Origin: CAYTES01 sp964436935
GTDB lineage: Bacteria; Patescibacteriota; Gracilibacteria; UBA1369; UBA12473
Assembly (NCBI GenBank): GCA_964436935.1
Contig: CAYTES010000021.1
Span: forward strand, 1-20,651
DNA: 20,651 nt
Direction: 5' to 3'
Part shown: positions 1 through 7,510 of the stretch, piece by piece
Position numbering within the stretch: the first letter of the stretch is position 1
Layout of the letters: every line of letters begins with the position of its first letter
The notes under the pieces: model-generated
Databases searched by the model: none
The model's input: the letters and a program-made list of their open reading frames with translations, nothing else
Told to the model about the DNA's origin: nothing
Position numbers and translations under genes: made by a program

Positions 1-2
1 CG

Positions 3-92
3 AGCTCGGGCCCCCGAAGGGGAGCAGAAGCGGGCGAAAAGAATAATTTTAACATGGGAAGGGTGTTTTTCGGAGGCTCCCTAAATCCATGA
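3..92 (+). pseudogene. Possible 3' end of an IS200/IS605-type tnpB (partial, contig edge)
   Basis: The frame starting at base 3 is open from the window edge to a TGA at 90-92. It encodes about 29 residues that begin SSGPRRGAEAG and end FGGSLNP. Tails with an SSG element and a terminal SLNP/SLKQ-like end are common at the C-terminus of TnpB proteins. The stop lies inside a small inverted repeat (AAATC/GATTT around 83-98), as in IS605-type elements whose right-end hairpin overlaps the tnpB end. A second hairpin, CCCC-GAA-GGGG, sits at 12-22. Nothing catalytic is visible, since the RuvC motifs would lie upstream of the window. The region could equally be non-coding or part of a structured RNA; two other frames are also open for about 40-85 nt. 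This is a weak call. Confidence 0.25.
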
Positions 93-134
93 AAGATTTG
101 GCATTACAAACTCATTTATGTGAACAGCTCCTAG

Positions 135-163
135 TTGTTGATTAGAGGCTTATCCTTTAAAAT
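135..163 (+). promoter_or_regulatory. Promoter of the ATPase-DUF167-rsmA operon (leaderless)
   Basis: A -35 box TTGTTG (135-140), a 17-bp spacer and a -10 box TAAAAT (158-163) are followed by only 6 nt before the ATG at 170. Transcription starting about 7 nt after the -10 box would begin at the start codon, so the mRNA should lack a leader. No Shine-Dalgarno sequence is present. Confidence 0.6.
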
Positions 164-169
164 CATTTC

Positions 170-2923
170 ATGCACCAAAAAACACTCCCTGAACTTTATA
201 AAATTTTCCAAACAAGCGAAAAAGGATTAAACGAAAAAGAAGTTCAGAAAAAAATGGAGGAATATGGAGAAAATATAATTCAAGTTAAAAAAAAGAAATC
301 TTGGGTGCGGGCATTTCTTGAAGAGTTTGCCGATCTCATGGTGATCATTCTCATTGCAGCGGCCATCATTGCAGGTATAGCGAATGAACCCACAGATGCC
401 GCGGTAATCATGTTCATTGTATTTTTAAATGCCACCATAGGCTTTCTCCAAAAATATAAAGCGGAAAAAGCACTGGAGGCCTTACAAAAAATGCTTTCCC
501 CTCACGCAAAAGTGATAAGGGAGGGGAAGGTGAAGGAAATCGAAGCGCGATTTTTGGTTCCGGGGGACATCATTTTATTGAGTGAAGGAGATAAGATACC
601 AGCAGATGCTCGACTATTAGAGGAGCGCGAACTACAGGTGGACGAATCCCCTTTAACAGGTGAATCGGTTCCGGTTGAAAAAAATGTGGAAAGCATTCAA
701 AGAGAAAAAGTGAGTGTGGGAGAAAAAATAAATACGGTTTTTATGGGAACAGCAGTCACCCATGGAACCGCTAAAGCATTGGTGATCGGCATTGGGATGA
801 AAACCGAATTCGGACAAATCGCGAACTTAACGGGAACCACAGTAAAAGACAAGAGTCCGCTCCAAAAAGAACTGTTCAAAATCGGGGTTTTTGTCGGAAA
901 AATAACGTTGGTCATTTCCTTGATCGTCTTGGCGATTGAGTGGTTGTGGCAAGGAAAAGAGTTCGTTCAAACCTTACTATTTGCAACGTCCATTGCCGTC
1001 GCGGCGGTACCCGAGGGATTGCCGGCAACCGTGACGATTGCACTTGCCATTGGGGTTCAACGATTGGCACAAAAAAAATCGATCATGAAAAAGTTAACCT
1101 CTGTGGAAACACTTGGTTCCACGACCGTAATCTGTTCGGATAAAACCGGAACCCTTACCAAGAACGAAATGACGGTGGTAGAAGCGTATGTGAACGGAGA
1201 AAATATTTCGATTAGCGGATCCGGATACCATCCCGAAGGAAAATGGGCCAATACAAAATCCATCAAAAGCATTGAAGCCTTGTGCCTCACCGCCGTGCTA
1301 TGTAATAACTCCAAATGGGATCAAAATAAAGAGGGAGAATGGCGAATCATCGGAGATCCAACCGAAGGATCTCTTTTGGTTGCAAGCTCAAAAGCGGGAC
1401 TCTCATTGGAAGGAACCCTTGAACATTTCAAACGAATTGATGAAATGCCGTTTGATTCGACTCGAAAAATGATGACCACCATTCATGAAAATGAAAAAAC
1501 GAAAGCACGAACGGCTCACCTCAAGGGGGCTCCGGATGAAGTATTAAAAATTTGTACTCATCTTTATGAAAAAGGAGCCATCGTAAAACTGACGCCGGAA
1601 AAAAGAAAACAAATTGAAACAATGACGCAAAAAATGGCTAAAAAAGCATTGCGAGTTTTAGCGTTTGCCACACGCGAACTCAAGGGAGAAGGAATTCCAA
1701 AAGGCAAAAAAGGCTACAGCAAAGCGCTGGTGGAAACGGACATGGTTTTTCTGGGATTGATGGGAATGATGGACCCCGCTCGTCCGGAAATTGAAGGTGC
1801 GGTGCAGATCGCCAAAAAAGCGGGGATCAAAATCATCATGGTCACGGGCGATCATGGAATCACCGCATTGGCCATCGCACAATCATTAGGAATTGTCACT
1901 ACACGCGACGCACGAGTCATCTTGGGAACAGAACTGGAAGAAATGAGTGAAACTAAACTGAGCCAACTATTGAGTAAAAAAAATCAAGAAATTCTATTTG
2001 CACGCGTGAGTCCGGAACATAAATTAAAAATCGTAGGCGCGCTCAAAAAAAATGGGGAAATTGTGGCAATGACAGGAGACGGCGTAAACGACGCCCCTGC
2101 CTTAAAACGAGCGGACATTGGGATTGCCATGGGGATAACGGGGACGGACGTATCCAAAGAAGCGGCGGACATGATTTTGGTGGACGACAGCTTTGGTACC
2201 ATAGTAAATGCGGTCGAAGAAGGACGCACGATTTATCAAAATCTCAAAAAATTTGTTTTCTTTATTTTCTCCTGCAACATTGGAGAATTGGTCACGGTGT
2301 TCACGGGGATTTTACTTGGTATACCGGCACCACTGACGGCTATTTTAATTTTATGTGTCAATTTGGGAACCGATGTTTTGCCCGCACTGGCACTAGGCGT
2401 TGATCCTCCCGAACCGGGAATAATGACCAAAAAACCGCGCTCCCAAAAAGACCATATCATGAAAAAAAGATTCGTCTGGCATTTCACCTATTTGGGTTTT
2501 GTGATTGGTGGCATCGTGCTGGCCGCTTATTTATGGACGCTGTATCGATACGGATGGAGTTGGGGAATGAATCTCGGTGAAGAAAACCTCATCTACCTTA
2601 AAGCCTCAACGAGCGCATTTGTTTTATTGGTATTTGTACAAATGGCAAACGCCATGAACTGCCGAAGCTTATCCCAATCAATCTTCACGTTGGGCCTATT
2701 CAGCAACCGATGGTTATGGGGAGCGATTCTCACTTCCATCGTCACCATCATCCTCTTCGTTGAAATCCCCTTCTTTCAAAAAGCACTGCACACCACCAGC
2801 TTGAGCTTACAAGAATGGTTGATGCTCAGCGTATTAGGATTGAGCATCATCTTGGTTGAAGAATTACGAAAAATCATTCAAAGCAAGCTTTATTCTAAGG
2901 AACCTAAAACTAAAAATGCTTGA
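170..2923 (+). CDS. P-type ATPase, SERCA-like Ca2+ pump
   Basis: Integral membrane pump of 917 aa that exports a cation at the cost of ATP, most likely Ca2+. It has an N-terminal cation-ATPase domain (about 1-60) and then a pair of membrane helices. The actuator loop carries TGES (163-166). M4 carries VAAVPEGLP with E282. The phosphorylation motif DKTGTLT starts at D324, and the hinge motif TGDGVNDAP lies at 635-643. Further membrane helices fill the C-terminal third. M5 has CNIGE and M6 has NLGTD, so the residues matching SERCA E309, N768, E771, N796, T799 and D800 are all present. This favours Ca2+ over Na+/K+ or H+. Length is normal for the P2A class. The start is supported by a promoter 6 nt upstream. 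The 3' end overlaps the next gene by 8 nt, which implies co-transcription and perhaps translational coupling. Confidence 0.93.
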   Translation: MHQKTLPELYKIFQTSEKGLNEKEVQKKMEEYGENIIQVKKKKSWVRAFLEEFADLMVIILIAAAIIAGIANEPTDAAVIMFIVFLNATIGFLQKYKAEKALEALQKMLSPHAKVIREGKVKEIEARFLVPGDIILLSEGDKIPADARLLEERELQVDESPLTGESVPVEKNVESIQREKVSVGEKINTVFMGTAVTHGTAKALVIGIGMKTEFGQIANLTGTTVKDKSPLQKELFKIGVFVGKITLVISLIVLAIEWLWQGKEFVQTLLFATSIAVAAVPEGLPATVTIALAIGVQRLAQKKSIMKKLTSVETLGSTTVICSDKTGTLTKNEMTVVEAYVNGENISISGSGYHPEGKWANTKSIKSIEALCLTAVLCNNSKWDQNKEGEWRIIGDPTEGSLLVASSKAGLSLEGTLEHFKRIDEMPFDSTRKMMTTIHENEKTKARTAHLKGAPDEVLKICTHLYEKGAIVKLTPEKRKQIETMTQKMAKKALRVLAFATRELKGEGIPKGKKGYSKALVETDMVFLGLMGMMDPARPEIEGAVQIAKKAGIKIIMVTGDHGITALAIAQSLGIVTTRDARVILGTELEEMSETKLSQLLSKKNQEILFARVSPEHKLKIVGALKKNGEIVAMTGDGVNDAPALKRADIGIAMGITGTDVSKEAADMILVDDSFGTIVNAVEEGRTIYQNLKKFVFFIFSCNIGELVTVFTGILLGIPAPLTAILILCVNLGTDVLPALALGVDPPEPGIMTKKPRSQKDHIMKKRFVWHFTYLGFVIGGIVLAAYLWTLYRYGWSWGMNLGEENLIYLKASTSAFVLLVFVQMANAMNCRSLSQSIFTLGLFSNRWLWGAILTSIVTIILFVEIPFFQKALHTTSLSLQEWLMLSVLGLSIILVEELRKIIQSKLYSKEPKTKNA

Positions 2924-3155
2924 ACCGATCTATCTCCGAATAAAAGTGATTCCAAAAAGTTCCAAAAGCGAAATCGTGGAAACCATGGGGGATGGAACAC
3001 TTAAAATTCGCATCGCCGCCCCACCGGAAAAAGGAAAGGCCAATACGGAACTCATTCGTTTTTTAAGTCGACATTTGAAAATCGATAAATCCCAGGTTAA
3101 CATCATTAGTGGAAAAAGCGATACCTTAAAATTAATCAAAATTCATGAAAGCTAA
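2916..3155 (+). CDS. DUF167/YggU family protein
   Basis: Small protein of 79 aa in the DUF167 (YggU) family. The family core is visible: LRIKVIPKSSK near the N-terminus, LKIRIAAPPEKGKAN in the middle and IISGKSDTLKLIKI near the end. Family structures are known, but the biochemical role is not settled. I take the ATG at 2916 rather than an in-frame ATG at 2856, because the family begins here and the earlier start would run 60 nt inside the ATPase gene. The ATG overlaps the ATPase stop codon by 8 nt, and the end overlaps rsmA by 11 nt, so it sits in the middle of a tightly packed operon. An AAGGA lies about 14 nt before the start, too far away to be a convincing ribosome site. Confidence 0.85.
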   Translation: MLEPIYLRIKVIPKSSKSEIVETMGDGTLKIRIAAPPEKGKANTELIRFLSRHLKIDKSQVNIISGKSDTLKLIKIHES

Positions 3156-3918
3156 AAAATCGCTCGGTCAAAACTTTCTAAACAATCTAGGGACACTACA
3201 AAAAATCGTAGACGCTGGAAACTTGAATGAATCGGATGAAGTCATCGAAGTGGGGCCGGGACACGGGATTCTCACGGAAGCATTAAGCCCAAAAGTAAAA
3301 AAAATCATAACAATCGAGTTGGATCAAGAGCTGATTCCGAAGTTAAAAGAGCGATTCAAATATCGTCGAAATATAGATTTGATTCATGCCGATGCCTTAA
3401 CCTATGAACCGCCTGAAACACCATATAAACTGATCGCCAACATCCCGTACTACATCACCTCTCCCCTACTCAATCATTTCCTAAAAGACCAACCCGCCCA
3501 CCGAAGGCCGACCCATATTGTATTGTTGGTTCAAAAAGAAGTGGCAGAAAAAATACTTGAACCGGTAGGAAACCTCAGCGTCTTGGCACTTCAAGTACAA
3601 CTATTCGGAAAACCTTCCATTGTAGCGGTTGTACCGGCGTCTCACTTCACCCCAAAACCAAAAGTCGATTCCGCTATTCTAAAAATCGAGATGTATCCTA
3701 AAGCACTAGCACAAGACGACGAACTAAAAAAAATATTTCAATTGATTCACATTGGGTTCCATCAAAGACGAAAAAAACTCACAAAAAACTTAAAATCATT
3801 GAATGGAGTAAACGAAGAAAAACTCAAAAATGCTTTTGAAGCATTAGGGCTCAACCCTAATGTGCGAGCACAAGAACTCTCGATGGAACAATGGCTGGGA
3901 CTAAAAAATATTTTATAG
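3145..3918 (+). CDS. rsmA: 16S rRNA (adenine1518-N6/adenine1519-N6)-dimethyltransferase
   Basis: RsmA (KsgA) dimethylates two adjacent adenines in the 3'-terminal hairpin of 16S rRNA during small-subunit assembly, using S-adenosylmethionine. The 257-aa product shows the family hallmarks in order: KKSLGQNFL at 4-12, the SAM-binding loop EVGPGHG at 35-41, an acidic residue after the second strand (IELD, 57-60), the NIPYY catalytic motif at 99-103, and a C-terminal helical RNA-binding part with HQRRKKL. Length is typical. The start overlaps the DUF167 gene by 11 nt. The stop is only 7 bp from the end of the convergent pyrF gene, with no room for an intrinsic terminator between them. Confidence 0.96.
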   Translation: MKAKKSLGQNFLNNLGTLQKIVDAGNLNESDEVIEVGPGHGILTEALSPKVKKIITIELDQELIPKLKERFKYRRNIDLIHADALTYEPPETPYKLIANIPYYITSPLLNHFLKDQPAHRRPTHIVLLVQKEVAEKILEPVGNLSVLALQVQLFGKPSIVAVVPASHFTPKPKVDSAILKIEMYPKALAQDDELKKIFQLIHIGFHQRRKKLTKNLKSLNGVNEEKLKNAFEALGLNPNVRAQELSMEQWLGLKNIL

Positions 3919-3925
3919 AGCCTGT

Positions 3926-4924
3926 TTAGGTTCTGAGCTCTTGAGCCATTGCGAGAGCGGCGGCGCGAGCAGCTTCCGCGTAAGCAGTAGGAGGAAATTC
4001 TGGATTTTCTTGGTAAGCAAAAATGATATCGCGGGACGAACTCACAATGGCCCCCAAGCCATCATCATTGAAACACGGCTTCACATCTTCCGCACGTCCA
4101 CCTTGTGCCCCATAACCAGGAACCAAAAAAAATGTTTCCGGTAAAATTTGTCTGAGTCGGGTGGCTTGTTTAGGATAAGTAGCTCCCACCACCGCACCGA
4201 CAAAACTATAACCGCTTTCTCCCACTTCATCCGCTCCCCACGATTCCATCAAATGAGCCATCAACTCATAATTGGTCAATCGCCCCTCGGTTCCAAAACC
4301 TTCGGCGACACGCTCATCCAACAACTGATCTTGAAGATCGCCGGACGAAGGATTGGAGGTTTTAAGAAGGATAAAGAGTCCCTTTGCTTTCTTCTTCGCA
4401 AGTTCAATGAACGGCTTCACACCATCATAGCCCAAGTAAGGCGTAACAGTCAGAGCATCGACCGACATGCCGGGGAAAGTTTCATCAAAAACCGTTACAT
4501 CGTCCAAGTACGCCTTGGCATACGCTTCGGCGGTGGAGCCAATATCATTACGCTTCACATCGGCAATCACAATAAGACCCTTGTCTTGGGCATACTTGCA
4601 GGTTTGCTCAAAGACCCACGACCCTATAAAACCATATTGCTCATAAAAAGCGCTTTGCGGTTTCACACATGGAACCACATCGGCAACCGCATCAATAATC
4701 CCCTGATTGAACTCAAGTAAACTATTCGCCGCCGCCTCCACGGTACGACCATAATTCTTAATTTGTCGCTCTTTAATGAATTCGGGAATTTGCTCCAGAC
4801 GAGGATCCAGCCCCACGCAAACCGGATTCCCCTTTTGGCGGATGGACGCAATCAAACGATCCGCAAAATGGGCTTGGGGGGCCTGTGAATTGGAAAGCGC
4901 CGAAATTGAAATATCGATCTCCAT
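3926..4924 (-). CDS. pyrF: Orotidine-5'-phosphate decarboxylase (type 2)
   Basis: Last step of de novo UMP synthesis: decarboxylation of OMP to UMP without a cofactor. The 332-aa protein is a TIM barrel of the longer 'type 2' PyrF subfamily. PVCVGLDPR (34-42) opens the barrel, VKPQ with K88 follows, and the catalytic D-x-K-x-x-D array is in ADVKRNDIG (D122, K124, D127). VPGYGAQGG near residue 270 fits the phosphate-binding loop. The gene stands alone on the minus strand, convergent with rsmA and divergent from the degraded region at 5055-5717. A promoter with TTGTTT-N17-TACCAT ends 6 nt before the ATG and supports this start. It is separated from the main pyrC-D-K-E cluster by about 940 bp that hold no intact gene. 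Confidence 0.95.
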   Translation of the reverse strand: MEIDISISALSNSQAPQAHFADRLIASIRQKGNPVCVGLDPRLEQIPEFIKERQIKNYGRTVEAAANSLLEFNQGIIDAVADVVPCVKPQSAFYEQYGFIGSWVFEQTCKYAQDKGLIVIADVKRNDIGSTAEAYAKAYLDDVTVFDETFPGMSVDALTVTPYLGYDGVKPFIELAKKKAKGLFILLKTSNPSSGDLQDQLLDERVAEGFGTEGRLTNYELMAHLMESWGADEVGESGYSFVGAVVGATYPKQATRLRQILPETFFLVPGYGAQGGRAEDVKPCFNDDGLGAIVSSSRDIIFAYQENPEFPPTAYAEAARAAALAMAQELRT

Positions 4925-4930
4925 GACTCG

Positions 4931-4959
4931 ATGGTAAAGGAGGGAGAAAGATTAAACAA
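4931..4959 (-). promoter_or_regulatory. pyrF promoter (leaderless)
   Basis: On the minus strand, TTGTTT (4959-4954), a 17-bp spacer and TACCAT (4936-4931) are followed by 6 nt and then the pyrF ATG at 4924. The geometry is the same as at the ATPase, pyrB and carA genes. No Shine-Dalgarno site precedes the start. Confidence 0.55.
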
Positions 4960-5054
4960 GACAAAAAAAGATTGTCATTTCAACCATGCAATGAATTGAC
5001 AAAATTTTTAATAATGATAAAAAATCTAATATTATATCCGATAAAAACCCGAAA

Positions 5055-5717
5055 ATGTCTTTTGAAGAATTTTTTCCTCATGACGAAAAATCGAAGATTA
5101 TGAACTAAATCCTCTGGGCAGCGGCACTCAAATGGTTGTATTTAAAAAAAAGATAAATCCAGAGTGATTCGAATTCCCTGGCGAACAGAAGAAGAATCCG
5201 GGGCGAAATCAATTGAAGGAACTTCTGATTTCACGGAACAAGAAATAAAAAAATATGAAAAAATGAAATACAACAAGTAACTCGAGAAGACTTGCAAGCA
5301 CTGGTAAAGAAAATGAAGGAAATGATTCAATACGAAGAGCTGATTCCAGATCTGTGTGGAAGAAATAATGTGGTCATACTCAACGATGGAAAACTTAAAA
5401 TAATCGATGTCAATAATATTGCCAGAATAGTAACCACGGAAAAGTGGAAATCAAAAATAGATGAAGAAGATTTCCAAAACGCTTGAGCCACCCTTTTAGG
5501 TAAATCCCGCCAAGAATTCAAAGATTCTCTACCGGAAGGCTATTTGGATATCAATCAATATCCGATAGGAGATATGAGTATTTGGCTTTTAGGAGAATGG
5601 GAAAAGTTTTTGGATCAATACGATGAAAATGATAACCTTTATCGAACCATCAATTCGCCATTAAGAGAAAGACTTACGCGATATATTGTAAACTCACAAA
5701 GTGAAGGCACCATATAA
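5055..5717 (+). pseudogene. Degraded protein-kinase-fold gene (three frameshifts, one stop)
   Basis: No intact frame exists, but four successive segments read as one protein. The ATG at 5055 gives MSFEEFFPHDEKSKIM. A shift near 5100 leads to ELNPLGSGTQMVVFKKK, which resembles a glycine-rich ATP loop. A shift in an A-run near 5150 leads to VIRIPWRTEEE. A shift near 5260-5275 leads to IQQVTREDLQALVKKM, then LIPDLCGRNNVVILNDG and LKIIDVNN. The spacing D-x4-N followed by ID matches the kinase catalytic loop (HRDxxxxN) and DFG aspartate. The frame then hits TGA at 5484-5486 but continues open to TAA at 5715-5717, including GYLDINQYPIGDMSIWLLGEW. The hinge region between the lobes is missing, which suggests a central deletion. 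A TAAAAA box 7 nt before the ATG fits the local promoter pattern. It is probably a dead gene; the original substrate is unknown. Confidence 0.6.
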
Positions 5718-5857
5718 AGGAAGTCCCGCAAAACTCCATTTCGATTGGGAAATAAGTCATTTTTTTGAGATGTGAAGACAAGCCGACGAGGAGATTCGGC
5801 AAAACAGCTCGGGAAAAAGGCTGTTTTCCAGCGGAAGAGAGTTTTGCGGGACTTCCT
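5718..5857. mobile_element. MITE-like element, 140 bp, perfect 19-bp terminal inverted repeats
   Basis: AGGAAGTCCCGCAAAACTC at 5718-5736 is repeated exactly in inverted orientation at 5839-5857. The 102 bp between them encode no protein but contain two further hairpins: GCCGA/TCGGC (5782-5786 with 5796-5800) and AAAACAGC/GCTGTTTT (5801-5808 with 5820-5827). The element lies directly after the last codon (TAA, 5715-5717) of the kinase-fold pseudogene and 7 bp beyond the pyrE stop. TAA occurs at 5715-5717 and again at 5857-5859, a possible but overlapping 3-bp duplication. Size, symmetry and lack of coding sequence fit a non-autonomous miniature transposable element. An alternative is a large structured RNA or a bidirectional terminator between the convergent pseudogene and pyrE. 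Confidence 0.65.
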
Positions 5858-5864
5858 AAGCATA

Positions 5865-6545
5865 TCAACAACCATACTGAGCTCGATATTCTTTGATAAC
5901 CGCCATCTTATCATCATCAATATACATCTGGCCTCCCACCTCACGGTTGTACAAAACCTCAATCACCTCATCTAAGTTGACGATAGAAAACACCTTCACC
6001 CCCAACTGTTTTTCCACTTCCTCCAAAGCATTCTGCCCCTCATTATTTTTTTCCATCCGATTCATGGCAATCAAAATGCCTTGAATCTGCGGATTGCCCT
6101 GGGTTTTCAACAGCTCCACGCTTTCCCGAATCGCGGTACCGGCGGTAATCACATCATCAATCAAAAGCACTCGACTCGATTCATTCAAGGGAGCGCCAAC
6201 CAATAAACTCCCCTTGGCATCTCCATAATCTTTGGACTCCTTACGATTGAAACAATAGGACACTTTTTTTTCAAACTCCGAATACAACACACTCGTAGTC
6301 ACCACAGAAAGCGGAATTCCCTTATACGCCGGACCAAAAATCACATCGACTTCCACACCGGAATCCAAAAACGCTTCGGCATAAAATCGACCGAGCTGAT
6401 ACAACAAAGGCCCAGTATAAAATTTCCCGGTATTCAAAAAATAAGGAGCTTCACGACCGCTTTTTAAAACAAAAGATCCGAATTGAAGCGCTTGCGCTTG
6501 AACAAGCAATTCAATGAATTGAACTTTATAAAGTTTGAGAGTCAT
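5865..6545 (-). CDS. pyrE: Orotate phosphoribosyltransferase
   Basis: Fifth step of UMP synthesis: orotate + PRPP gives OMP + PPi. The 226-aa protein shows the family order. FVLKSGREAPYFLNTG (25-40) binds orotate, and GPAYKGIPL (71-79) follows. The flexible catalytic loop NRKESKDYGDAKG covers 100-112. The PRPP-binding signature VLLIDDVITAGTAIRES covers 126-142. It is the last gene of the pyrC-pyrD-pyrK-pyrE cluster, 62 bp downstream of pyrK. That gap is AT-rich and contains TTGATA (6593-6588) and TAATTT-like boxes, so a private promoter is possible but weak. Codons 4-8 include a perfect 14-bp palindrome, AACTTTATAAAGTT (6522-6535). The 3' end abuts the MITE-like element without being disrupted. 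Confidence 0.96.
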   Translation of the reverse strand: MTLKLYKVQFIELLVQAQALQFGSFVLKSGREAPYFLNTGKFYTGPLLYQLGRFYAEAFLDSGVEVDVIFGPAYKGIPLSVVTTSVLYSEFEKKVSYCFNRKESKDYGDAKGSLLVGAPLNESSRVLLIDDVITAGTAIRESVELLKTQGNPQIQGILIAMNRMEKNNEGQNALEEVEKQLGVKVFSIVNLDEVIEVLYNREVGGQMYIDDDKMAVIKEYRAQYGC

Positions 6546-6607
6546 GAGAGTGAATTATTTAAAAAATTAGTGAAACGATCCATTAATTATCAATTTCGAA
6601 GTTTCAG

Positions 6608-7492
6608 TTAAAAGGAATGCTTCTTCCCCAAGGCATCGCGATGGTACTGTCCGAACTCTTTTTGTCGACGCGCAAGCTTGTGATCCATGGCAGGCCCCTC
6701 CATACAAGTCGGCATTCCACTTTCATCGATCACGCACTGGCCGCAAATGCCAAAACCGCATTTCATGTAACGCTCCACACTGACAATGCACTCGAGGTTC
6801 TTTTCAAGTGCCACATCAGACACCGCTTTCATCATGCGTTCGGGCCCAACCGTAATGAGACGATCGAGCGCCAAACCTTCGTCAAACAATTGATTCAAAA
6901 GTTGAACATTATAGCCTTTAAACCCCTGACTTCCATCGTCCGTGGACACATGAACTTGGGTCGATGGTAAAGCGGCAGCACGTTCAATAAAAAGAAGATG
7001 ATCTTTGGAACGCCCACCCACAATAAACTCAACCGTGCATCCTTTTTGAACCGCCTGGTGGGCTAAAAAATAAAGCGGCGCTGCGCCGTATCCCCCACCA
7101 ATTGTAGCGAGTCGATCACCTAGTTCATAATAAAACGGCTTCCCAAATGGACCACGAATACCCACTTGATCGCCTACCTTTTTCTCAAAAAGCGCTTCTG
7201 TAAAAGGACCCACTTTAGCGATGGAAAGTTCGAGCTTTTGACCATCGTCAAAAGCTACACTGAACGGTTTTTCATCCAAACGCGGAATCCAGAGCAGCAC
7301 AAATTGACCGGGATGAGCACCTACGGAAAGATCCAGTGTAAAGGTACGAACTTGAGCATTTTCCTCCTTGATATCGACAATCTTCACCACGCGCGGCAAA
7401 TCATGAGGCCGCCCCATTTGAGTTGCCAACGATTTAAAAGGTTGGACAGTTTGGCGATTTTTGCAACAGTTGGATCCTCCTTTGCAGCTCAT
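6608..7492 (-). CDS. pyrK: Dihydroorotate dehydrogenase electron transfer subunit
   Basis: PyrK pairs with PyrD (class 1B) and passes electrons from dihydroorotate through FMN, a 2Fe-2S cluster and FAD to NAD+. The 294-aa protein is a ferredoxin-reductase-type flavoprotein. KPFSVAF is the FAD-binding motif, GGGYGAAPLYFLA the nucleotide-binding loop, and the 2Fe-2S ligands are C245, C250, C253 and C263 (CGFGICGQC...TC). Unusually, about 30 residues precede the normal start of the fold and begin MSCKGGSNCCK, giving an extra cysteine group C3, C9, C10. A start at M26 would remove them, but TTTAATAC lies 6 nt before the upstream ATG, matching the local start-site pattern. The gene follows pyrD after 18 bp. 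Adjacent pyrD confirms the assignment. Confidence 0.92.
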   Translation of the reverse strand: MSCKGGSNCCKNRQTVQPFKSLATQMGRPHDLPRVVKIVDIKEENAQVRTFTLDLSVGAHPGQFVLLWIPRLDEKPFSVAFDDGQKLELSIAKVGPFTEALFEKKVGDQVGIRGPFGKPFYYELGDRLATIGGGYGAAPLYFLAHQAVQKGCTVEFIVGGRSKDHLLFIERAAALPSTQVHVSTDDGSQGFKGYNVQLLNQLFDEGLALDRLITVGPERMMKAVSDVALEKNLECIVSVERYMKCGFGICGQCVIDESGMPTCMEGPAMDHKLARRQKEFGQYHRDALGKKHSF

Positions 7493-7510
7493 AAAAAAGT
7501 ATTAAATGAA

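Noticed and set aside
4148..4720. 190-codon open frame on the plus strand inside pyrF
   Set aside because: It is antisense to a clear pyrF gene, has no recognisable domain and no start context. It is a codon-bias shadow.
4996..5001. Consensus TTGACA as a promoter of the pseudogene
   Set aside because: No good -10 box lies 16-18 bp downstream (only TAAAAA at 16 bp). I do not list it as a separate promoter.
5484..5486. In-frame TGA as a recoded glycine or selenocysteine codon
   Set aside because: TGA is the genuine stop of the ATPase, pyrE and pyrB, and the same locus has three frameshifts. Decay explains it better.
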